A stretch of 64,000 nucleotides of DNA from Congeria kusceri (lineage: Eukaryota > Mollusca > Bivalvia > Myida > Dreissenidae): NCBI GenBank assembly GCA_027627225.1, contig CM051027.1, positions 86,553,951-86,617,950 on the forward strand, read 5' to 3'. The first letter of the stretch is position 1; every line of letters starts with the position of its first letter. The position numbers were made by a program, and so were the translations under genes. Under the pieces are notes generated by a model. That model saw only the letters and a program-made list of their open reading frames with translations. It made no database searches and was not told where the DNA came from. Below are positions 24,901-36,900 of the stretch, piece after piece.

Positions 24901-27900
24901 GCTCACAAATGTTCAAAAGTAAGTGTACATTTATGCCCAGCTCACAAATGTTCAAAAGTAAGTGTACATTTATGCACAACTCACAAATGTTCAAAAGTAA
25001 GTGTACATTTATGTCCAGCTCACAAATGTTCAAAAGTAAGTGTACATTTATGCACAACTCACAAATGTTCAAAAGTAAGTGTACATTTATGCCCAACTCA
25101 CAAATGTTCAAAAGTAAGTGTACATTTATGCCCAGCTCACAAATGTTCAAAAGTAAGTGTACATTTATGCCCAGTACAAATATTTATCTGAAGAACTGTA
25201 TGCAAACATGTATGAACTGAATACTCGACATCTATATTTATGAGCCTTGGAGCGCGGGGTGTAATAACATAAATATGTGTGATGGAAAGTGTATGGTAGG
25301 CAATTAGGCAATCAGCATGATGAGGGTTAATAAATAAAATTGGTACTGTCTACCAGTAATATAATTTAAAGACGTTCGCAACAATTTCCTTCAATTTTTT
25401 TCTGGCAGATTTTCTTAAAACTTGGCACAAACATGCATCGATGTATGCTAAAACTAAAACAGTCTTAAAAAATAGGGGTCACCGACCTTTTTCCGGAAAT
25501 ATTGAATTTTGAATAAGGTACCTGTCGAAGCCATTTTTTAGTTTGTGTTACGTAGAATGTTGAATAATATAAAGTGTTTATATTCAAACAAAGATGGAGA
25601 TTTTTAAATGCATCTTTTTTTTAATTTTTCGTTTGGTAATATACAAGTGCAGTTTTATGATGAAACGCGCTTTATCTACAGTTATCATTTAACAAATGAC
25701 TTGTAATGGACACTTAACGAGGTTAATTATGCATTAAATATGCCTGTGAAAACATCAATAATTTTTCAAATATACCAATATAAATTGCTCAAAACGACAG
25801 ATTTTGTTAAAAGACCCCACATACATGCGTCATTGTATACTGAAAGTAAAACAGCCTTAAAAAGTAGAGGTCACGGGCCTTGTTCCGGAAATATTGGGTT
25901 TTGAATACGGTACCTTTCGAAGCCCCTTTTTTCAGTTTGGATTTTATCAAAGTTTAAAGTATATAGGATGGTGTTTTTTTCAAACAACGATATGGTTCTT
26001 TCAACTGATATGTTTGTACATGCTTTGTTTCGCAATATACATGTGTATGTTGATAATAAAAACGCTTTACCTACATTTACTGCTTAAATACTAAATTTGA
26101 CTGGACATTTAAGCGTGTAAAATGGGAACTAATAATGCTTTCTGAAACTTCATTTTTATCCAATGCATATTTTGTTCCGAATGACAGATTTTCTTAAAAT
26201 TTCGCACATGTATCAATGGATCTTACACCAAAACATTAATAATAAGAATTGATTACCGAACTTGTTTGGGAAATATTGGATTTCATATAGGGTACCTGTG
26301 TAGCCTTTTTCCTGTTTCATTTTAACATACATAGACAACGTATCAATAGAATGGAGATATTTAATGGATCGTTTCTGAACTTAATTTGTTTGGAAATACA
26401 TAATTTTGTTTTTTATTATTATATATGCTTTATGAAATTTTACTATTAAAAATATGTATTTTAAATGGACATTAGAGATGAAATTAGTATATTGTAACCT
26501 ATATACAATAAAGAAAAAATGAAGCAAAAGGATAAATTAACCCAATTATTTTCTTTTTGTTGCGAACGTTTTTAATAATTTAAATAGACAGTACTACATA
26601 TTAACAGATTTAGTGCTGTTTGATGTTGTTTGCTATTGTATGTGTGCTGCATAGATGCTGTTGCTTCACATTGACATATGGCAATATCTGCATATTTCTT
26701 AGCAATGCTGAGCAGATTGTTGTGTTCTTGATGTATTAAATTTTCATTAAAGGTTACTAATTTTATTAGCTCAACTATTCACCAAATAGTTCGGGCCGTA
26801 CTACTTACCCGTTCGTCGGCATCGCCGTAATGCTGTGGTTAAGGTTTGCTTGCAACAAGTCCATATCTCTGTCACTACTACAGATATTCAATTGAAACTT
26901 CTCACATGTCTTCGGGGTCATTAGGAGAGGTTACTCACCAAGGCCCATAACTCTGACCTGCAATTTACAAAAAATTATGCCCCTTTTTGTAGTTAGAAAA
27001 TCAGGTTAAAGTTTGCGTAAAACAAATCATCTCGTTATCTACTACAGATAATCAACTTAAACTTAACAAATGCCTTCAGGGTCATTATATAAGGTCACCG
27101 GCCAACACGCATAACTGTGACAAACATTTTATAAGAATTATGCCCCTTTTTTGTACTTAAAAGTCAGGTTAAGATTTGCGTGCAACAAGTACATATCTCT
27201 GTAACTACTACAGATATTCAATTGAAACTTTACACATGTCTTCAGGGTCATTAGGACAGGTTACTGACCAAGGCCCATAACTCTGACCTGATATTTAGCA
27301 GAATTATGCCCATTTTTATACTTAGAAAATCACATTAAAGTTTGCGTGCAACACGTACATAACTCTGCAACTGCTACAGATATTCAATTGAAACTCCACA
27401 CATGCCTTCAGGGTCGTTATATAAGGTCACTGGCCAAGCAAGACCCATAACTGTGACCAGCATTTTAGCAGAATTATTCCCCTTTTTGTACATAGAAATA
27501 ATGTTTGCGTGCAACAAGTACATTTCTCTTTACCTACTACAGATATTCAATCGAAACTTCACACATGTCTTAGGGGGCATTTATGTGAGGTCACTGACCA
27601 AGGCCTATAACTCTGACCTGCAATTTAGCAGAATTATGCCCCTTTTGTACTTTGAAATTCAGGTTAAAGTTTGCGTGCAACAACTTCATATCTCTATATT
27701 TACTACTGATATTCAACTGAAACTTCACACATGTCTTCGGGGTCATTATATAAGTTCACTGGCCGAGGTCCATAACTGTGACAAGCATTTTAGCAGAAGT
27801 ATGCGCTTTTTTAGCTCACCTGAGCACAAAGTGCTCGGTGAGCTATTGGTATAGGGGACCTCTCCGGCGGCGGCCGTATGACGTCAACAGTTTGGATTGT

Positions 27901-30900
27901 TATCGCGACAAAGACTACATTTTTAGCGCACCTGAGCACGAAGTGCTCGGTGAGCTATTGGTATAGGGGACCTCTCCGGCGTCGTCCATCGTCCGTATAC
28001 CGTCTACAATTTAGACCGTTTTCGCGTTAAAGACTACATTTTTTATTCAATCTTGATCTAACTTGCACAGTTTGTGTATGACCATAAAATCTCGGATGGG
28101 ATTGTTATTTGGTCAGATCACACCAGTAACACCAGAGTGATTGCCACTTTTTCATGCAAAAAAAGTGCAAAAATGCCCTTTTCCAACGTATAGACTTTTA
28201 TTTTCCATCCAGTCTTAACCAAACTTTCACAGTTTGTGTATGACCATCAGATCTCAGCAGACGCCAAAAATGAGCCAGATCGTGTTTTCAAACACCAGAG
28301 TTGTTGCCCTTTGTTTATTAAAAAAATAGGCAAAAATGGAAATCATTCAAGATAGAGACTTCATTTTTCATCCAATCTTCACCAATCTTGCACAGTTTGT
28401 CTATTATCATGAGATTACAGTTGAATTCGAATATAAGCAAGATCGGACCAGAAACACTAGAGTTATAGCCCATTGTTTGTGAAACAAATATGCAAAAATG
28501 GACATCATTCAGGATAGAGACTTCATTTTTCATCCAATCTTCACCAATCTTGCAAAGTTTGTCTATGACCATAAGATTAAAGGTGAAAGGCCAAGCTTTT
28601 ATAAGCGAGTATAGCATAAAAGACAACATGATTTTGCGCATATTTCTATCGATATACCATTTTGTTTCAAACCGGAAATGACGTATATTCTTCTCAACGC
28701 ATTAATTGTTTTATATGTAGACTGTACAAATTACTTCAAAACTCGCATTATTTCATTAAGTTACGATAACCTAAGACATAATTTATATTAAGTAGGATGT
28801 GTCAGATAAATGTAAGTTATAACAACATAATCTAATGTATTTGGCAACATTTGATAAAAATAGATTACACATAGTCCTTACTTTCTTCGTCTTAGACATC
28901 AGCTAAAAGGATCGTTTACTTAGTACCACTTTGTGTTATCAACTTATCAGTACTAGACAAAATGATAAAAATATTTTATCTTTGAGATCGATGGAAAGTA
29001 GTCTGGGCTTCCTGCTGTCACCACGACCGAGATCATAAACTTTATGGTCCCGACAAACAACGATGACAATATCCTGTGTATTCCTTCACAATAACGTGTC
29101 AAAAGTAATATCAAGCATACGTGCCATAATTTTTTCAGGCCAAAACGGGACACTGCCAAAAAATCGCTGGGACATTTGACCGGGACACATTAATATTGTC
29201 CGTTTTGTCCGAAAAAGAAACGAGTAATAATAATAGTTTATCGTATCTAACCTAGGTCCTATTCCGTTTCGTGGTCTATATAGTAATAGTTCAAACAATA
29301 AACACCCAAAATGAATAACACAAACATACACATGCATATATTTTAATCATATTTATTCAATAATAATGATGTATTTTTTATTATTACATCAAAGAAATTA
29401 TATGAAACATGCAAATATAAACACTGATTGTCAAATAAACAAATACTTGCTTACAAGGGAGACTACTCCACCAGACTTATACCTGGGCTACGTTCCACTA
29501 TACACTGCGTCATTAACTGCATCAAATTTTGCGATGTGAACAAAACGAATTTAAAGAAAGTAATGATTCTTTTTGCATCTTTAATTCTCGAAAAGTTCTC
29601 AATTTATTTTTATACTTACCTTCAAACGTTACCAAACTAATGATGTGATAACACCTTTTTCATTTAAAATCAAAATAACAACAAACACAGTTCCTTTTTT
29701 ATTCCAAAACATTGCAACAATCAGCAGCAATTAGCGACCGCGGATATATGACCCCCATCCCGCGAAAGTGTGACAAACGATCAATAAATCGCTAATGGGG
29801 TATCATTACTGCTCCTCTTTGACACGCGGCTAGCAGGTATTGTTGTCATAGGGACCGATAAAGGGATTAACAATCTGAAGTTAATTGTTGGCCCAATGTA
29901 AGTTTTATGGTACACTAAGATCAATTTTTGTGATTGACCGGGACAAAAGGCATCTCACCGGGACGCCGGGACAGACCTCGCGAAACTGGGACAATCCCGG
30001 TGAGACCGGGACATATGGCATGTATGATATTAAGGTTTGACAAGTTGTGGGCATGGCAAATCCTGATTGCTGATTGGTTGATAGGTTTATGAATCATAAT
30101 TATTCTTGACTTCGACGTAATCTGATTTGTTGCAGTAGTTCAGCCTTATGCATTGGCAATTTAAATTCAACCATCTTTATAATCAAACAGTAAGAATATT
30201 TTTTTTAATGCAGCGTTTTGTTGTAAACGTAGTCAAAAGAAAATAAAAAACAACAGCATTTTTCATGTAGTGTTTTAATATTTTTCCAAGCCCTATTACT
30301 GAATTATTTCAATACAAATGTTGTAGATAATTAAGATTATGGCTATATAAGAAGCCCATCTAATAAAATTGTACAAGATTGTAAAGGAGGATGTTAATAT
30401 AATAACATACTGCCTGTTTCTGAAACATTGATTTAATTAAATATGAGAAAATAGTATATCCACAAAATGTTTCACTATCCCAATTATAGATATACTGAAC
30501 ATATATTGTAAACAATATTAGGATAATCTGCAGCATGCAAGTATTTTTTTTTAAAGTAGAGTAAATAACACGTAAAAATAAAACAAAACGTAAATTGTCT
30601 GCATGTATGTGCGTTAGCATATCACATGCATATGCTTTTCTATGTGAAACATCATGAAATGGATATGTTTTTTAGTTAAAGTGCATGGCAAATTGAAAAA
30701 GACACATAAAAACTTCACATTCATAAACTTTCACTGCACGAACATATTTCTTTTGTAGATGCTAATAATTATAGTCATTACACTTAGCAAACTGTAAAAG
30801 GGTTCTCGAACATTTGTAAGAGAGGTATCCAATTATAAAAAAAAACTTCCTGTTTTTCACATGGCATAATGAGGGGTCGTATACAGACTGCCATTCATTC

Positions 30901-33900
30901 AAGGCATGATGACATATCGACTGTGAAAACTGACATCTTGAATATAGTTGAAAGTGAAAGATGCAACGGAGAAAGTGAAAAATGCAACGGTTAAATAACA
31001 ATCGGTTAAAAAAAATTAATATAAATGAGTAACATAAACAATTAAGAGGACTAACTACCAAACATACGATTGAGATCTGTCTGAAAAGTGATGGGAGTTT
31101 TCTATTTTAAATCGTACTTTTTTATTATCATACTAGAATGGAAATATAAAAGAATCAAAATAATTATGGATAAGCTAGATTGACAATCAACAAAAAGGTA
31201 AGTAATAAAAATTGGCATAATCTGCTTATAAATGATGCATGTGCTAATTGTCATTTACTCGTCCCGCAAGACGTTGTTTAAATACGATAAAATTCATTTT
31301 AAATATCTGTTGTGACATGTTAAAAGCAAGCAATACCTAAAAACAAAATATTGTCATAAAAGAATTGTTCAAATGCCAATTTTTTTTAAAGAAATTTAGT
31401 AAGTTATAATTGCGACCTATCTTGTTAATGGAACTTTTGGATTTAACTACGTCATCAAGAAAATGGCGACGGAAATTACCGACGGGGTACGGAAATTGCA
31501 GATGAATAAAATCATCGTTTTTAAGCATCAAACTAATAATTTTCAAATTTTACATAAGCAACATTGTAATCTACTGACTTTTATCTACAAAATATCAAAA
31601 GTATGTCAAAACATGGCCGTTCACATTTAAAGGTGAAGTCGAATATAAGCAAGATGGACCAGAAACACCAGATTTATTGCCCTTTGTGAAAAAAAAAAAA
31701 TGCAAATATGGACATTATTCGGAATAGAGACTTCATTTTTCATCCAATCTTCACCAATCGTGTACAGTTTGTCTATGAACGTAAGACTACATGTGAAGTT
31801 AAATAAATAACCAGAGTTATTGCCCCTTGTGTTAGGAAAAAAAACATCAACAAGTTATCAATGATTGGCTTGCACACATGATTTTTTATTCAGTGTTGAC
31901 TAAACTCGCACAGTTTTCGCATGACCATAAAAATTGATTGATAAAATTTGATTTCCAAGCCTGCATTCACATCATTTCTCATCATTCCCAGCCCGGTCAC
32001 ATAACTTGTGTGGGGATTGGTCGTGAAATTATTTCCACTGCCATTCTCCCCCTACCTCAGATTTAAGTAGGGCAGTTGTCAGTTACTGGCATAAGTACAT
32101 GCACTTAGTAATGATAAACCAGCTTACCCAGGAAAAGTGTGAGTAGGTTAACTGACCGCCATTATATGACTGAAATACTGTTGAATACGGCGAAAAATCC
32201 AAACAAACAAACAAATCATCATTGGACAGAAAATTTTAAGAAAAAAAAGCAAAACTTGACCTTATAGGACAGCCATCACAATTATCGCATTGCAACTAGT
32301 TCTCCAAAACTGTTTGCGAAAAAGACATCAAAGTCTATTGTTTCTGCATTTTCCAGAATTGTCAATGACTTAATGAAAAAGGGTCAGGTAAGAATATCGA
32401 GAAAAATGATTTGAGAACCATTAGCAAAAAAAAAGCACATCCACTACCTAACTCGTACTTTAGTTAGCCCATTGCACTAACTGATGTTTTAAATCTGCGT
32501 ATTGTTCAGATACCTTAATTTTCAAACCTGTCATGGTCTTCATCTGTACCAGTTCTGAGGTGAGCGCTTTGGGCCATCATGGCCCTCTTGTTTTGTACTT
32601 ACAAAGACAAATAACTCTGACATAGCGGTTGAATAGTCGGGCGCACTGTCCTGAGACAGCTCTTGTTTTGATATAAAGTGGACTGCACTACAAGTGTTTT
32701 AACCTAAAGCTCTGATTTCATAGAAGTATGTCATTTCACTTAAGTTTTAAACCAAATTCTTTTATGGCTATAAAACTAATTTAACTAACAATTAGTATTA
32801 ATAAAATACTTACTTTATTAGAGGGTACAAGTACAAGATTTCACAATCTTCGTAAACCGAGTTCCAATTCAAAAATTGATGTTTGATTTTCATTTGTAAT
32901 TTAACAATTGAAAACAATAAAGAAAATTAACCTATATCTTTGTAGGTTCAATCGAAACGTAGAAGACACTGCAGCCGAGAACAGCAGGGAGACCGGGGAA
33001 AGACAGCTCCTGCTCCATACACTGACACTGCTCAGCTTGCTGCGAACAAGGAAAAAAAAAAATCAAACTTTGAACGACTCATTGGACGAATGCATGAAGC
33101 GTTTCCATATGTAGACAGGTAGCTGGCTTCACTTTTCAGTTCTGCTTATTAATCCCGCGCCGCGAAGCGGGAGGGGGATTATAGGAATGCCCTTCGTCCG
33201 TCCGTCCATCTGTCTGTCCGTAACATTTTGGTGTCCGCTCCATATCTCCTATACCCTTTGAAGAATTTCATGAAACTTGGCTCAAATGTTAAGGTCATTG
33301 AGACGATGTGCAGAAAGCATGAGTCAGTCACGCTGGCTTAAGGTCAAGGTCACACTTGGAGGTCAAATATACGAGCCTAGATTTCGTGTCCGCTCCATAT
33401 CCCCTATACCTTTGAAGGATTTTCATGAAACTTGGATGAAATGTTTAGGTCATTGAGACGATGTGCAGAAGGCATGAGTAAGTCACGCCAGCTCAAGGTC
33501 AAGGTCACACTTGTAGGTCAAATATTCGAGCCCCCATTTCATGTCCGTTCCATATCTCCTTTGCCTTTTCAAGGATTTTCATGAAACTTGGTTCATATGT
33601 TTAGGTCATTGAGACGATGTGCAGAAGGCATGGGCCTTTCACGCCAGCTCAAGGTCAAGGTCACACTTGAAAGCTAAATTTTTTAGCCTCCATTTTCATG
33701 TCCATTTTTCGTGTCAGCTCCATATCCCCTATACCCTTTGAAGGATTTTCATGAAACTTGGCTCCAATGTTTTCCTCATTGAGCCCATGTGCAGAAAGCA
33801 TAAGCCAGTCATGCCAACTCAAGGTCAAGGTCACACTTGAAGGTTGAATATGTGAGCCTGTATTTTCATGTCCGTTCTATATCTCCTGTGCCATTTAAAG

Positions 33901-36900
33901 GATTTTGAAAGGATTTTCATGAAACTTGCCTCAAATGTTTACCACATTGAGGCAATGTGCAGAAGGCATGAGGCAGTCACGCCACCTCAAGGTCAAGGTC
34001 ACACTTAAAGGTCAAATGTTTGAGCCTCCATTTTCGTGTCAGCTCCATATATCCTATGCCCTTTAAGGAATTTTCATGAAACTGATTAAGGTCAGTGTGA
34101 TACTTCAAAGTCACCTTTAAAATCTAATGAAGGATCACATCGGGGTTATAGCTGTCCTTGGGACTGCCTTGTTTGTATTTTTTATGCCCCCAGCATCTTG
34201 ATGCGGGAGGCATATAGTGATAGTCCTGTCCGTCCGTCCTTCTGACGGTTACAAGGTTAAGTAGTTTTTAACGTTTCGTCTAGCACCAACACCGCTTGCT
34301 ACAACACTTGGATACTTACACAGTTAATGGTTATTACCATTCCCTATCCACCTATATCACCCATCCTCACTTTGACCTTGACCTAATTTGCACTTTGAAT
34401 AATTCAAATGGGCTGTTTCTTGGTTAACTTGATTTTACCGTTTCGTCTAGCGCCAACACCGCTTGCAACAACACTTGGATACTTACCCAGTTGTTGCTTA
34501 TGACTATCACCAATCCACCCATATCACCCAACCTCACTTTGACCTTGATCTAATTTGGACTAAGAAATGGGCTATCCAGCACCAACTGTGTGTGTTTATC
34601 AAACACAGAATCTTGTGTTTTTTGTGTGGTTTTTTTTTTTTTTTAATGTAGGTTTTTAACAAGACAATTTTCATTCTTTTTAAACATGAATGATACCATG
34701 TAAATTATTTTTTGTTGTATCAAAATACGATTTATTGCGAGACAGAAAAAGGCTGTTTAATATTAGCTTCAGAAAATGTGGTTCAATTACAAATTGTATG
34801 CATGTGAACCAAAGAGTATTTGTAAGCAATCGGTATAGTCAAATTTCATTAATATATTACAGCTTAACTGTATTATATCAAAGTTGCTGAAAAATCAAAA
34901 TGACTTTGACATGTCGTAAGTTAGACATAACCATAGATTTTGTATTCAAGTTTGAACACTAAGTTTGAATTCATTTTCAAAATTGACATATGGAACTTTA
35001 AATCAAGCAAGTAGAGGTAACAAAGTTTAGTCGTGATTGTTGCCAGCTTTCGAATGAATGTTGGTTGAAAAATAATACGGTATTACTTATTTCATAGATG
35101 GGTATCTTTCAGTGTAGTTGTTCAGACAGACAAGTTGACGCCTGAGTTGGTCATGTTTCAGGAAGGAGCTGATAGATGCTGTAACCAAGATCAGGGAGGC
35201 TAGAGGCAGTCTCAGTGGACTCAGCATGGAAAGTATAATAGAGCAGGCTCAGGGCCACATCTCTGTGAGGCCAACAGACTCAAGAAAGGTACTGTTTATG
35301 TCGATATGGATTATATTTAATGTTGATGTTTGCGTGGACTTGGATTTTATTCTACAATTCAGGAATGAACCTTTGCTGGAATTGAATGGTTTTTGAGCGA
35401 TAACACACTATCTACAGTTCAGTATGTCATTGATAATTACCCAAGACAGTTACTTGTATTGGACCTGAAGAGGGTACAAATGTTGGAAACCCAATATTGA
35501 ACAACCGACTGTCAATCTGGTGATCGTGAGTTCAAACCCCAGCCCGGCCACATAACTTGTGTGGAGATTGGTCATGGAATTCTTTATACGGTTATTTGCC
35601 CCCTACCTCTGATTCAAGTAGGGCAATTTTCAGTTACTGGCATAGGTATGTGCACTTAGTACTGGTAAACCACATAGATCAACTAAGCTTGCCCACGAAG
35701 TGTGAGTAGGTTAACACCGTGATATGACTAAAATACTGTTAAAAACGGCGAAAATTCCGAACAAACAAACAAAAACAAACAATTATCTGTGATGTAGAAT
35801 AAGGCTTACTTGAAAATTCAGTTCTCAAAATTGGCACAAGCCCTGCACTGATAACTGGGATTGCTTACCCTGCACTGATAACTGGGATTGCTTAGATTCT
35901 CAGTTTAAATTGGCCGGTTTGTACTGTGAATTCTCGCGTATAGGACGCCCCCGCATATAAGACGCACCCAGGGGTGGGGAAATGCCAAAATGGTTTACAT
36001 GTCCATGGTAGTATATTGCACATATCTACTTGTCCACATGCAACAGTCACTTGTCCAAATAAAATATAGTTTTCAGCCCAGGCCTTCCTGATATATTGTT
36101 TCATTAAATGATAAATAAAACCACTATTTGTTATTAAAATGCATAAGAATATAATATGATGATAATTAACTTCCAACTCGTACATCATTTTCACACCCTG
36201 AAATTTTTCGTGTCTGTGGACAAGTAGACAGGAAAAATTTACTTGTCTGGCAGTAAAATTACCCTTGTTGGCCAAGTCAGGCATAGAATTTCCACATTCC
36301 TGCACACATGAAATCTCAGATCATAATTTGTGGAAAAAAGTTTTGCGGTTTAAACGCTTCTTAAAGCGTCTAAACGCATCAAAATCATAAATTGTGCGCC
36401 CAGTTTTAATGACATTGCTTATATTTTTGTGGTAAAAAATCACACAGTGCCGATACATTACACCTAATGTGTTTTTGCTGTATTGATATGTTGAGGAGAA
36501 GTCTCTGTGTCAACCCCTTTTATTACACCATGAGTGTTAATTGTTTGTTTGATAATCAAACACAGTCAGTTTTAATACTGCCATCAATGACACAGTCGAC
36601 ACCATTGTTTCCAGAGCAATTTAAAAGGTGTTAACTAGTTTGTAACTAGTTGGTAAGGTTGCGTTTACACTACCGTCCTTTTAATCCTAGTTCTTATTTC
36701 TTATGTAATCTGTTTTTGTAACTAAAAATAACACAATATTATGAATATAATACACACAAAATATAATACTATATTTTTAAAAGATCCCAATATAAAACAG
36801 TGCAAAACATATCGGGTACAAATGTTTGCTTATATAACAGTCTTAGTGTCATCGATCAAGCGTCGATTGAAATGGCGGCCAAAATACCACGGATTATATT

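Larger units (their letters stand above)
27812..32593 (+). repeat. Family B tandem-repeat element inside family A, itself interrupted
   Basis: Starts with the 5' hairpin GAGCAC-AAA-GTGCTC and GGTGAGCTATTGGTATAGG. This 5' end is present twice, 112 bp apart (27813 and 27925). Core units of about 165 bp (CATCCAATCTTCACCAATCT, CACAGTTTGT-TATGACCAT) run to 28587, are interrupted until 31627, then continue to the 3' end GGGCC-ATCAT-GGCCC plus TCTTGTTTT at about 32593. Confidence 0.75.
26766..32667 (+). repeat. Family A tandem-repeat element (copy 2), split by a family B insertion
   Basis: The 5' hairpin AACTATT-CACC-AAATAGTT is at about 26773-26792. It is followed by TCGTCGGCATCGCC and about six units of the family A repeat to about 27811. 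The sequence breaks in a T-run and resumes at about 32594 with GTACTTACAAAGACAAATAA, running to the A-type 3' hairpin CTGTCCTGAGACAG plus CTCTTGTT (to 32667). The gap is exactly the family B element. Confidence 0.75.

Noticed and set aside
24700..25178. CRISPR-like array
   Set aside because: Units are contiguous and near-identical with no unique spacers, and the genome is eukaryotic.
24704..25220. Long repeated open frames on both strands (148 and 155 codons)
   Set aside because: They arise from a 39-bp minisatellite lacking stops; no start context, splice sites or family similarity.
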